From positions 496,001 to 560,000 of the forward strand of contig JAFISE010000001.1 of the NCBI GenBank assembly GCA_022560025.1: DNA of 64,000 nucleotides, written 5' to 3'. A program made the position numbers and the translations under genes. The notes under the pieces are model-generated. The model made no database searches and was not told the DNA's origin. It saw nothing but the letters and a program-made list of their open reading frames with translations. This stretch comes from Stagonosporopsis chrysanthemi. Taxonomy: Eukaryota > Ascomycota > Dothideomycetes > Pleosporales > Didymellaceae. Positions 1 to 11,631 of the stretch are shown here, piece by piece (the first letter of the stretch is position 1; every line of letters begins with the position of its first letter).

Positions 1-2224
1 GTGAAAAGTCGTGATGGATGGCTCACGAAGTCGAGGGTTGAACGACTCGATAGCACCGCGAATGCTGAAGGCTGGGACCACAGGCGACGCTGTACCTGGG
101 CGTCCACGGTTCTCGACCAGGTCAGTGGGTCCATAGCTCATGTTCGTGAGCAACAGCCTCTCATACATGAAGATTGTGAACAAAATGGGGATGTGTGTCA
201 GTTTGATGATCATTCTGTTCATCCGTACGAACCGCTTGAATGGCATCGTAAACTTCAACGGGATGAGCAGCCATCCCATTATATTCGTTGGAGGAATATA
301 CGAGAACAAAGCGTCAGACTTGACCATAGATATTGTGTTCACTGCGAACAGGAACTGATGCTCTTCGTTGGCGTTCTGGACGATTTTCATGAACGAGTTT
401 GTCAACACTGTGACCAGAATCGTGACAATGAGGAAATGACACATGAAGAGGAAGAGTGCCAACAGAGCCTTGCCAAGAGCATTGTACTTGAGCCAAAGGT
501 CCCATGCTGCTGGTGTGAAGCCCATGAGTAGCTGGAAGATGGCATACGCAGCGTCCGAGGCAGAAAGGCCTATGTTGAAAGCCAGACTGAATGCGACAAA
601 GAATCCGCTGCATGCTATACAAATGAGAACCAAGATGGCCACCAGATCCATAGCCATCATTCGAAAGGCAATTAGCAGCTGGGAGAAATATTGATAGTGG
701 TCCAGAGCAGAGAACAGACGAGGGAACAGGAGGACTGCAGTTGCGCCCAAGGTGTCGTAAGCCATGCTGGCCACATGGTTACGGCTAACATCCGGCATGA
801 GAATACCGTACAAGCGCAGGACATAGTATGCCATGAACATGAGCAGAATGCCAAGATCGACGAAGTTCCAAATCTGTTATTTTCATCAGCGCGAGCTCGG
901 TTATTGGAGGACACAAGGATCGGGAGACTACAGCGCCCAGAATCAGTCGGGTGTATGGAAGAGTGCAAACTTACACTCATGACTGCTGGGGTTAGCTACA
1001 TCCAATGAAACCACATGAAAGTGTGCTTACTGTAGAGCCCAAACCCCTGTTCAGAGAACCCAACAATCTCATCGAGCATGTACCCAGCACTCCAGAACCA
1101 AAAGATGACTTCCAGAACCGTAATATCGTCCGACTTCTCGGCCAGCACAGCCAAGAACAGCCCTAACATTATGCCAAAAGACAAGGTCGAGAAAAGGTTG
1201 CGATAGCGTGGGACTCGGAGACGGGAGAGCTTGAAGAGCGAGGCTTCTTGGGGATCGTATAGAGTCACTGTTCGTCTCATAAGCGCAGATGCTGGCAGAT
1301 CGGCGTTGAATCGCTTGGGCGTCGGCGCACGACGCGCCGGGCCCCTGCCAGGAGACAGCTCGTCGCTGTCGGGGCGGCTGTGGCTGTGAGACGTGTCGGG
1401 CTTGCGATGGAGGCTGTCTGCGACTGAGTGGAAGACGATTGTTCCAGCCCAGATGGCCTCCAACTGCTGCACAACCAAAGGATGAGCCAGAAACTTCTTG
1501 GCTTCGGCACGAATGGCGATTTCCAATGCAGAGATGCGCGCATGCTGCGACCTCTGGCGCGGCCAATTTGTGCCCCCCATAGGTGTCTCGAGGCCCTGGA
1601 GAGGGTCATAGTCGTAGCTTAGGGCGTCGATCAGCTCTCTTGTGGAGAACTCCTTCAACAGGCGCATAGCCAGCAGCTCGCAAAGGAGCGCCCGCGTCTT
1701 GCTGACGCCAACATTTCCGGGATTTGCCTCTCCTTCCTTTCTGAACTGTAGGCAGTTTGCGATCAAGCAGTACAGAGTACCACGATTGTAGTGCTCTGCG
1801 CGAATCTGCTGCTGGAGGGGCTTGACGAGGAACTGAGAAACCTGCGGCGAGCGCAGCTGGTCCCAGCTCAGGGTGGTCTCGCAGCGCTGGACGACAGCTG
1901 TGCGTATGGCGTGGGTGTTGTTGTATATGGGGATGCGGTCTGAAACTTCGTGTTAGCGCAGTAAACAATCATCTTCACGTGCAACAAAGGCAGCGCACCA
2001 AGAACCTCCGAAGAGAAGACTGGCAGCAATGGACCGTCGCGCCGGTGGTCATGGTCCTCGTCGTCGACCTCGCCGTCGTACCGGCCTGCGTGATGCTCGA
2101 AGTCGTCATCGTGCTCGGACGCCTCGTCGTTGTGGCGGCTGCGGTACTTGTGTAATGCTGCAAGAAGGGGCGTCGTCTCAGACGAGCGGCTACTCTTTTT
2201 CGAGCGCAGCAATGAGGCGAACAT
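1..2224 (-). CDS. TRP-like vacuolar cation channel (Yvc1/Spray family), C-terminus cut off by window edge
   Basis: Predicted calcium-permeable channel of an internal membrane, probably the vacuole. Model on the minus strand: exons 2224-1999, 1939-1031, 982-975 (8 nt) and 873-1. They sum to 672 codons, and the frame is still open at base 1. Start is the ATG at 2224. An acidic N-terminus is followed by a long cytosolic region. Six hydrophobic spans are visible: two near residues 324-342 and 348-368, two just after the micro-exon (VDLGILLMFMAYY and the LGATAVLLFPRLF region), then one on each side of a pore-like stretch around AIFQLLMGFTPAAW. Introns 1030-983 and 974-874 have GTAAGC and GTAAGT donors. 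Without the micro-exon no available acceptor keeps the frame. Family assignment rests on remembered family sequence patterns; whether it is the Yvc1 or the Spray orthologue is not settled. Confidence 0.88.
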
Positions 2225-4583
2225 TGGGACACCCGCACGTCTTCCTTCAGAGCAGTCCTCGTAGCAGAGCGCAAGCGGGGAGGAGGCGGAGGTAACAAAC
2301 AAGAAGCACAGTCCTCTCCTAATTTCGTACCACACCAAGATTCACCGCCTCACAGGCTGCTATGCCGCTCTTCGCCGCCATGCTGAGACGAGTTGATCAT
2401 GAGGATGGCACAATTGCCATGTCCTTATCTGCGCCTTTAACTTCCCCACGATTCCTGTCGCGCTGCCGACCAATGACCACGTCCGCTTGCCCACGGTGTC
2501 GCCAGTCCAACCCTTGCATGTGCCATGACGAACGCGCTACTTATGCACGTTTCCCGACCTCAGCGCGATTTCGATTCGAGACTGGACATCATCATCGCTG
2601 TTGCATCACCTGCCGTCTGGGGTGCAGATGCCCAAATTGCGCGCGCTGCGACATCCCTCAGGTCTGCGTTGAAGAGCTGGATGATGATTGAGGTTTCTGT
2701 ATTGCGTCTTTGGCCATGACTCGGGTGCTTTCAACGGATTATCGCCTGCGGTCTGGACTCGTTCACGTCGCTATACTTGGACTGTGATGCCGACTCCCTG
2801 CAGCAGCACAGAATCCCCTGGTCACGCCGCCAAGTACCGGAGATGCTTGCCTCATTCACTCATTGTGAGCGTCCCAGAGAACTGTCGATTGTCGATGCCG
2901 ATCCATCGGTCGCAGTTCCATCGAAAGGCCGCAGCTCCATCGAAAGACATCGCGTTCATGCCGGTATATGTATGCATCTACCAGGGTGCTTCGGTTCGCG
3001 CGCCCCACCGCTCAAGCCTCGTCAATTTTAGGTGCAGATTTGCATGATGACGCGGGCGACCTTCCGCATCATGTTTTGCTCCACTGGCCTGCTTCCCGAG
3101 CGTTCACGATCTTCTTATCGATGCTATGTGACCTGCGAGGGCGTCGAGTCGTTCCTTTTCCATCACTGATACCATGACATAATCTGCGCAGTCTCATGGC
3201 TTGCAGCAACCCAAGGCATAATGTCGATGAAGGTGCTGGAGCTGAAAGCCTACAGCACACCCAAATAGCAAATACCCAGCAGGTGCCAGCCTTACGAAGC
3301 AGCTCGTCCCTTCCGGTTGATTGGGTTAAATCTACCCTCCCTAGATCTTCTATAAGCGCCACAATTACTGCTGAACACTATTGAATTTTGACTTTAATAG
3401 CCTGATAGAAAGTGGTAAACACTACATGTCCGCGAACACAAATCTGGAGAATTCGTTATTGGAGTTGAAGCCAACCTAGGGATCTACTGTTTCCTATGAG
3501 CGATCGCTCAAAAAGAGACGGCCTTCTTCGTACACAGCAGACTAAACTTGGTACAGTCTAGCACGGCAGCCTCATCATAGCCACAACAGACACCGCCGCC
3601 GCCCTTGTAGAATCCTTCAGCCTTATGGCGAGAATGTACATACCGAGCTCGACAACATATAAGCTCCAAAAACAGATACGAGTCGAGAAGCACGAACGAC
3701 CTCAATCGACAACGTAAACTCCTGGCCTCCAGCTCCCCGCCACCATGAAGCAAGATTACTCATGTCGAGGTTCCCAAGTTCGATTTGCAAGGAACGGAGT
3801 AAGATCCTATGCAGTTGGGCAGATCTGGATTACTTTCACTGCCTGAAGAAATGTTTATTGATCACCATATGCTCAAGGGAAACTTATTTTCGTCACTCTA
3901 TAGTGTCTCGCATCCCCCCCCTTCCCCTCAGCAAGCACCCAGTCATCCTCTGACACAAACACTCTCTCTCACCACCATCCAGTGCATAGGCTGAAGCCAA
4001 TGCCTACATGCAGTCCACTCTTTTCTATCTCAGACGTCTACAACAAATGCAGCACTACCGCTTCTGCAAGAGGAAGGCCTGAAGTCCACTAGCAACGGTA
4101 CCTGAATGATCCGGTAGGGTGCTGTGTAGTGCTTGTTCCGGATGCAGGTGGCGCGGTGTAGAGTGGTGTCTTGTCTGGGTTAGCGCGTGCTGAGTTGGAG
4201 CGGTACACTTGCGTAGTACAGCCGTGTAAGGGGCGATTCGCGGTAGTGAGATAGGGTATGCGGGAGGTGGCTGCAAGCAAGTCATCAAGTTGGTTGCTGC
4301 TGAGGTGCCAAAGGCGCGGCCGACAGAGTGGAAGGCGAGAAAGTCACGGAGAAAAAAAATTGTCATGTCATACGAGTACACATCTGCTACACGCCACTAC
4401 AATGTCAGTCTGCCAACAAACCAGCCAGGGAAAGGAGACAGAAGTCAGGTAGCCGCTCCTCCGCTTCCCACACAGTGGTCAGCAGTCTGCAGCACAGAAA
4501 TACGCCAGATAATACACCAAACCCTAGATGAACCGCCCCAAGCGGGCATGTGAAGAAAGAAGAAAGATACCAGTCCCTTTTCC
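2225..4583. other. intergenic region
   Basis: No convincing gene is seen over 2.36 kb. Short open frames overlap on both strands without domains, good start contexts or spliceable continuations. A pyrimidine-rich tract lies around 3910-3990. The right end abuts a possible alternative last exon of the mannosyltransferase. Confidence 0.5.
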
Positions 4584-4716
4584 CTAGTCTAAATCGTAAT
4601 TGAAGCGATTTTGGCGCCGCCTCCCAAAATAGATGCCCAGCGCGGTGATCAGGACAATGAAAAAGCAGGTCCATTTGAAGACGATCCTTGCAAGGTCCCA
4701 GGCGTCAAGGGGAGCA
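4584..4716 (-). other. possible alternative last exon encoding a C-terminal membrane span
   Basis: The interval reads as 43 residues plus stop on the minus strand with a strong hydrophobic span (VFKWTCFFIVLITALGIYFG), then RRR and an acidic end. A CTGAC branch motif followed by an AG sits directly upstream at 4717. A GT donor at 4829 inside the last mannosyltransferase exon joins to it in frame (phase 2). This would swap the final few residues for a membrane tail. The frame contains no ATG of its own. It could equally be the last exon of an unrecognised small gene, or chance. Confidence 0.35.
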
Positions 4717-4810
4717 CTTCGGACAATAGTCAGAAATGAGATGTGTGCGGAAGAGAAGTGGTCGCGGCGTGGAAAGAGCGGCGTTGGGGATGTGGGTGGG
4801 ATGGGAAGGC

Positions 4811-6149
4811 TTATTGCTCCTGTTCGTACCCTGCTGGCTTTTCTAGGTTGTTGAGCTCGTAGTAGCGTGCTGTGCCTGTGCGGATGTTAGTATGAGTGTT
4901 GAAAGTTGTGTGGAGGGATTGCTTACAGCTGTAGCCTTTCCAATCGAAGTTGTCCTTGGGGTTGCAATGGCATTTGTGGTCCAGGCGGAACTGCTCGCCG
5001 GTGGGGCAGTGGGTGAAGGGAACGTGGTAGTAAGCGATGTCGTTAAAGAAGTGGATCTCGTCTTTCTTGAGCAGCAGGGCTGCAGCTAGCGAGTGGACTG
5101 GCGCATCGCCCCATCGCTCGTAGAAGAAACCGCCAGCTTGGTCAAGCGACTCAAAGTAGTCGATGTAAGCCTTGGACCTCAGCCAGTTGAGATTGCCGAT
5201 TTCGAAGTTGGACCAGAAGTGGCAGTGGTTGTAGGTCTCGCCATTGTCGTCGCTGATGAACTTCATGGAGTTGTCCTGGGCAACGTACTGAGGAAAGTTC
5301 TTGGTGAAGTTCTTGGTGGCTTCCCAAAGGGTGGGGATGGTCTCGACGTATTCGTACAGACTGAGGGTGAAGCTGTACTTCTTCTTGTTCTCTGCCATGA
5401 ACTTGAAGGTGTCGTAGTTGATGTCGCAGTGCATCTCAATGCTGGGCTCAACGCGCCAGTACCACTCGTAGTCGAGCATCAACGGGTGGCGGAAGAAGAA
5501 ACCGGACTCGTAGCGACACATGTGTCTGTAGCTGATGGAGTCACCGTAGATGATCTTCTTCTCCTTCATCTCCTCACGGACCTTCGCGGCCTTGTCCTGG
5601 TCGATCCACTCAGGGAAGGACCAGTGCTCCTTGGGTATCTTGCCGTACTTGGTCTTGCCGGATACAAGGGCAGTTGTGACCTTCTTGAACTCGTCGTTGA
5701 AGTCGTCATCGTTCAGGAAGACCCAGTCGTAGTTGAACTTGCGGTTGAAGCGGTCCTCGACGTGGCGGATGGACTTGGCGATGTCCCAGACGTCCTGATT
5801 GCGGGCGAGGGTGACGAAAGTCGCGTTCATGCGCTCGCCGGTAGCAGTGGCAGGCGGCAGCTCGTGGTCGTTCGGGGTGGTCGGGGGGTTCGCAGCAACG
5901 GGAGCGGCGTGGTCGTTGGACTCGGGGGTGCTGGGTGTGCTGGGTGTGCCGGGCGTGAGGGTGTCCTTGGTGCCGGAGCCATAGCTAGGCCAGCTAGGCG
6001 CCGAAGGGACTGTGGACGAGGAACCGATGAAGTAAAGAAGAACGAGCGCCTGTCAGGGTCAGTGCATGCTCAGGGCGATCTTGCAATGGCCGTCTTACGA
6101 AGAGCGCAAAGACGATGTAGCGCAGATAGCGTTGTGTGCCCGCCATCAT
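4811..6149 (-). CDS. GT15 alpha-1,2-mannosyltransferase (Kre2/Mnt1/Ktr family)
   Basis: Type II Golgi enzyme that transfers mannose from GDP-mannose to O- and N-linked glycans. Exons 6149-6099, 6049-4927 and 4875-4811 give 412 residues. Start is the first of two adjacent ATGs at 6149. A signal anchor covers about residues 11-27 and is split by the first intron after codon 17. A Pro/Thr/Ser-rich stem follows to about residue 90, then the catalytic domain with the family motifs YWRVEP, CDINYD, YNHCHFWSNFEI and a C-terminal CHCNP block. Introns of 49 and 51 nt have GTAAGA and GTAAGC donors; the second has a CTAAC branch point. The length fits the family. It is divergent from PAT1, separated by 671 bp. 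A second downstream exon could replace the last residues (see findings). Confidence 0.95.
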
Positions 6150-6820
6150 GATAGCGAGGTGGACCGGAGAGCGCGCTGCTGGCGTCTAGGTGGAAGGGGG
6201 TGGTGGCGATGGTGGTGGATATATATTATGTGCTGGCCAGGGTCTGGTACGCTTGCTAGGAGTGCGGAGATGGTCGCTGCAAGCAGTTTGGACGCGTGGT
6301 TTGAACAAGTTACCCAGGTACGGGGGAAAGAGCGGACAGACACGCTGGACTCGTGCACATCCACTGCAAGACGGACAGATGGCAGAGAGACAGGCGTGCA
6401 AAGTCTTCCTAAGAACACAAAGTCGAAAAGGAGAAGGAGACGTCTTCGTATGCGCGCCTTAAGATCTTAGGTGGCTGACCCAACCGTCCAGGGAGGGTGC
6501 CGCAGCGCCGACGCACGGGACATGCCGGCGGGCACAGGGCTCAACCAGAAGCGCGACGCAGCCAGAGCTTCGGAGGCGTCACCACGGCTCGACCTCGACC
6601 TCGTTCTCGACACCGCGACGAAGCGCATTCTTCCGCCGTCGCACAGCATTCTTACCGTCTCGCGCTTTTTTTTTATTAGTCGGCCCGTGCATTTGTCCGC
6701 GCACGACGACGCCCGTCGTCTCGTCCCTTTGCTCTGGCTTAACGTCATCCAGATTGGGCAGAAGATACGCACCCTCGCGCGCAATCTCACACACAATCAC
6801 CCGCCCGGGCACCGCCCACC
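6150..6820. promoter_or_regulatory. divergent promoter region, mannosyltransferase / PAT1
   Basis: Intergenic sequence of 671 bp between two divergent starts. A TATA-like ATATATATTA lies near 6219-6229, oriented for the minus-strand mannosyltransferase about 70 bp from its ATG. The PAT1 side has a T-rich tract near 6666-6675 and a C-rich leader up to its ATG. No gene is seen. Confidence 0.4.
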
Positions 6821-7220
6821 ATGTCTTTCTTCGGCTTTGACACCAGTCTGCCCCGCGACCGCGGCCATCAGACCAACGCTCCCGGCTTTGGCCAGCATGA
6901 TGCCTTTGCGGGCTTCAGTGGAGGGGCAGCTGATGACGATGTGTAGGTTGCGCTGGACTGGCCAATTGACCTCTACTTACATACCTGCGCAGCATCGACT
7001 TTGACGATACGTACCAGGGTCTAGGCGGACGGCTCGACGATACCGACGATGCTTTCAACGATGACACCTTCGGTGGGGACGGGCCTGTCACACAGCAGAG
7101 CGTGGGCAAGGACTTCGATTTTGCTGGTCAGACGTTACAGATCGCCGGCACTATGCAGGAGGAGCAGATGCTTTATCAGGCTCGCCAGGGCTTTTCTAGG
7201 CCTGCCCCTCAACAGCAACA

Positions 7221-7260
<40 letters not shown>

Positions 7261-9594
7261 CACCAGCAACAATACCAGCACCAGCACCAGTACCAGCAAT
7301 CCCCTGCTCACCAATCCTCGAAGCCTGCCAGGACCGGCTATGAGAGCTACAAGGATCCTGACTACATCCCCCAGCTAGAGGCACGCGCCGATATCTGGGG
7401 CCTGAAGCCGAAGCAGCCTGCCGCCCAGCGTCATCAACAGCCTGAACACCAGCCATCGCCTGTTCCCTATTCCAGCAGCCCAGCTCAGCAGTCTGCCGCC
7501 TCGCGAAATGTCATGAGCTTGGACGAGGTAGAGGCCATGCTGCGAAACCAGAGTATTGGCAACGAGGCTCGTGGCACGCCACCGGTTCAGCCGCCTCCTG
7601 GCATGGGTTACCCCCAGCAGCACCCGCAGCAGTTCTTCCAGGGACAGCCGCCCTTCCCTGGTATGCAGGGCATGCAGGGACTGCAGGGACTGCCACCTAG
7701 TATGCCGCCCGGCTTTCCTGGCCAGCACGCTCCGCAGATCTTGCAGCGTCCTCAGCAGCATCAATACCAGCAGCCGCCTCCTCAGCAGCAGCAATTCCAG
7801 CAGAGACAAGGTCCTTCTCAGCAGCAACAGCAGTTTCACGCTGAACTGCCTGGTCAATCTGCACAGACATCAACGCCCCCTCAGCCTACGATTTTGCAGC
7901 GCCAGAAGCCCGAGCCGGCTGCACAGCAGCAAAGGGGTGCTTCTCCGGCTACACAACCTCAAGGCCCTCCCTCTCAGCCTCGACAGATCCTGCAGAACCC
8001 CAACCGCTTGTCTGGTCAGGGCCAGCCAATGGCTCAACAAGGCTCCGCTCCTCGTCAGGTTGCTGGAAGTGCTCCAGGACAGCACAACAGAGGTCCTTCG
8101 TTCCCTATCATCACTCATCCCGAGCAGCTGCTCAACCTCTCCGAAGCTGACCGTGCAGCCTTCCTCGAGGAAGACGCAAAGCGTGCAAAGCGCAACCACA
8201 AGATTGCACAGCTGGCCAAAGACAACGGTCTCATGACTCCCCAAGATAAGAACTTCATTACTCGCATTCAGTTGCAGCAGCTCATGACAGCGACTGGCAA
8301 CTTAGACGAGAGGGGTCCTGAAGCTGCAATTGCCGAAGACTTCTACTACCAGGTCTTCAGCCAGATTCGTGGTGCTCCTCGTCAGAACCCGCAGCAACCA
8401 GCAAGCCAGTTTGCCCAGACTTACCTATTCCAGACCAACAACAGGTTTGGCAACCGAAGGCACGGCCGCGGTGGTGACAACCACATGCAACGCATGGAAC
8501 AGCAGATCCAGCGTGCAGTTGAAGCTGCAAAGGCTAGACCAAAGGCGAAGCAACTCGTTGTTGAGGGCAGTCTGGGTAAGATTGCTTTCAGCAACTCCAA
8601 GACTCCGCGACCACTCCTCAACATCAAGCGTCCGGAGACAGGCGACAAGCCGAAACCCAAGACTTCCATTGCGGACCGCAAGGATGCGTTGCGAAACATC
8701 GAGAATGTCTACCTTGTTCTGATGCAGATGGAGGACCACGAGCGCAGCATGCCACCTCCCATTAGTGAGAACAGCAACCCCGAAGCTATTCAAGCCCACA
8801 TGGAGTGGCGTTCAAAGATTGAGGCGCTGCACCTAAAGCTCTGGCAGGCTACCAAGATCATGGAGCCTATCAACCCTCACGCCCACGCTCAGCATCCCTT
8901 CATTCAGATCCTGTCGCATGCTAAGGGCAAGAAGGTCATCCCTCGTCTCTTCCGTCACATCGACGAACAGGAGCGCATCACGGTGGTGACTATGATCGTC
9001 GTCCATCTTGACAATCTAAACGTTGTCGGCCACGCAATTGCGACACCAGACGAGCCGCTGAGTATTGCCATCCGCGAAGAGGTCGAGCTGTTCTCACACA
9101 CCGTGATGCCACCGCTCTTTGCGCACATCTCCGAGTCACCCCTCAACATCATCATCGGCCTTCTCGGACTTATTCTGGACCGCACCAACCTTCACGTTGT
9201 CGCACGCACCAAGATCGGCCTCTCACTCCTGACCATCTTGATCTCTCGCGCGGAGCTTCTGAAGCAATCGGCTCCTGAGATTGACGCTGGTGATTGGGAC
9301 CAGTGGACTGTGTTGTACAACCGCCTCTTCGATACCATCGAGCCTGTACTACCATACTTGTTCCCTGGCTCGATCAACGACACCGACGACATGTACATCT
9401 GGCAGTTCTTGGCTGCCATGGGTGTCGGTGCCAGCCCCGAGCAGCAGCAGAGATTGGTCATTGGCGTCAAGGACCGCGTCATGGAGACTGTCTCTGTCAG
9501 CAAGGCCCTGCCCGCGGAGATGGCTGGAGCCCGCTTGGGCAACGTAAACCTCTTCATGAGGGCTATCGGCCTGGACGTCGAACTACTTGGCTGA
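6821..9594 (+). CDS. PAT1: Pat1, mRNA decapping activator / P-body protein
   Basis: Links deadenylated mRNA to the Lsm1-7 ring and the Dcp2 decapping machinery in cytoplasmic P-bodies. Exons 6821-6942 and 6993-9594 give 907 residues. The intron is 50 nt with donor GTAGGT. The start ATG follows CCCACC, a good context. The N-terminus opens with MSFFGFDTSLP and an acidic segment with FDDTYQGLGG. A long Gln/Pro-rich low-complexity part follows, including a near-pure polyQ run coded at about 7210-7290. The conserved Pat1 region lies around residues 380-470, with basic RFGNRRHGR motifs and the KIAFSN block. The C-terminal alpha-helical domain runs to the end (LFDTIEPVLPYLFPG and onward). The architecture is as expected for the family. 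Confidence 0.96.
7210..7290 (+). repeat. CAG/CAA repeat encoding polyglutamine in PAT1
   Basis: Mixed CAG and CAA codons give about 16 consecutive Gln, then Gln with His and Tyr interruptions. It lies in frame in the disordered N-terminal half of Pat1. Such tracts vary in length between strains. Confidence 0.9.
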
Positions 9595-11631
9595 AGTATC
9601 GTCTAGTGCCATAGCTTGTGGTCTCCGTGCGCAAGCCATCGCTCGCTGCAACTTCTAATGTGCAGCGCAAGCATGGCAGCCAATGGTCACGCCTCTTGCT
9701 GCATATTCCGATGGACAAGATGCCGCATTTCCTCCATTCGCTGTAACATGAAAGCAGTCGAGTTGAGGTGAAGGAAGCAGGCATGCACCTGACTGTAAGG
9801 TGCATGTCCACCACACAGTACTCCCCTATTTATAAAGGATGCTGACCACCCTGAAGTGGTGCAGGGATTTACTGCGTTGCGATAGATATTCAAAAGCCAT
9901 GTTACCCGGCAATGAAATTTAACAATTGTTTTTTCATGCACCCTGAACCTGCTGCCGTGCCTCTCAGGAATGTACTAAGCGCTGCTGTGTGCACGGCAGC
10001 AAGTTTACCTTCTGCTTGCTCTCGCGACACGAAATGGTTCAATCAACAGCCGCAAACCCGTGAGCAACACGCCCATGCAACCAGCGTCTCCCATGCCCAG
10101 CTTCGAAACAGCCTCACCCGCTTTGCACCTTGCCCGGAAGCAGACTCTCACGTTGCGAAACTTCGCTCCTGTTCCCTCAGGCGTCAAACACGATAGCAAT
10201 ATCCAACTGGCCACCCCCAAGGCTATCAAACATAAAAATCACGGCCGTATGGCTCCGCATCCTCTTTCTTGCAGCCGGGCGTCCAGAGAAGATGGGGTGG
10301 TCCCCACATGTGTCTACCTCATACGCGTTTCATGTGTCGCAGACGGGACCTGACAGCTAAGCTTTGCCGTGATGCTTGTCTCGAAGCCTGGGGAAAGAAT
10401 GGTGGTGCTCGAGTAAGTGTTGCTTCGTAATTAGTGCCCAAGGACGCAGGCGATATTGGAGAGTTGCGTTGTTTGTTGCAATTCGAGATAGTACGCCTCT
10501 AAGTTCGCAGAAAAAACCGGCTCACTGGCTTGATAGAATTGCCGATTTCGCAAACGCAAGTTTCCTTCACTTTTCTCGAGTCAGAGACCGATACTGTCTT
10601 TTGCGTGCATTCCAATTTCCTTCTTCGCAGTTTGTTACCACCTATGAGCGCACGACGTCGGCACGAGTCTGGATCGACAACGACGAATTATCCACCGTGA
10701 TCGTTTGAGAACCGCGACAATCTTCCGTGGAGCTTCGCCCGTAACTTGGCATTGCGAAACGCCGCACTTTTGGCCTCGTCAGCTTTGATATTCATGCGTG
10801 TCGGAGGTCACTGCAGTGCGTCGTCAGCCGCCGCGAGCTGTGGTTGAGAGCGCCCGCATCAGCGCGCCCGCATCACTAGAACAGAAGACGCTCAGAACGA
10901 ATGAATGGCCAACAAGAGCAGACGCTCAGGGCTTTCCCTAACATTCCCCTGCTCCTATCTCCAGAACTCCATCCATGATTCTTCGACGGTGACAGCATTC
11001 ACAGGTGCCGCGGGCCTGAAACGTTCTCGCTAGGCTCCGCAACCCATGTCCGCGCGCTAGTCCCCTCCACATTTCCTCAACACCACCCGGTCAAACTCAC
11101 GCAGTACGCGTAAGAGCTCCACGGGCGATCGATAACTGGTCGGTAACCGCTCACGCACATCTGTATCCAATGATGCTGCACAGTTTGAGCCTCTTAGTCT
11201 GCATGTGGCAGAAAGCTAGCTCCGTTAGGACGGCATCCAGACTCTGTGCCTGAGGCCTGACAGCAGCTAAGCTTGATCCCCACATGGATCATCACGTATG
11301 TGGTACACGCAGCATCTGATCTGCTGCGGCAGGAATTTCAGTCATGTCTTGGGGCAAGGCTTAGCGCCGTCAACCGAATCTTGACCTCTGTGAGTTTCAT
11401 CGGATTCTCAGGTTTCCATTGCAACTGTCCTTACTTGTTTCGACGACATTCCTTTAAAAGAACCCTCATTACCGGCTGCTTGAGTGTTGTGTGGACTTCC
11501 CATCATCAGGCCGAGCCTTTGATCAATTATTTCGAGCGAGTTGTGGTGCCTTCGATTCTTTACAGTATATTCAACAGACCAGTTCCCTTCTTTTCAAACG
11601 ACATCGCTGCCGGACAGCATTTTAAATCAAC
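9595..11631. other. intergenic region upstream of the aspartic protease
   Basis: A 2.0 kb gap. Several overlapping short frames on both strands lack domains or splice continuations. The last 400 bp before 11632 are AT-rich, with TTTAAA-like motifs near 11452 and 11622, and probably form the protease promoter. No gene is supported. Confidence 0.5.

Noticed and set aside
2362..2691. Cys-rich 109-codon frame resembling a small zinc-binding protein
   Set aside because: Cysteine spacing does not fit a known motif, the frame overlaps others of similar quality, and no splice continuation or promoter signal supports it.
5093..6151. 352-codon plus-strand frame, Val/Leu/Gly-rich
   Set aside because: It is the exact antisense of the mannosyltransferase exon, whose own frame carries clear GT15 motifs; the composition is the typical mirror of a GC-rich coding exon.
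9912..10708. Overlapping plus-strand frames in the gap before the aspartic protease
   Set aside because: Compositionally random, no start context, no conserved motif, no in-phase splicing between them.
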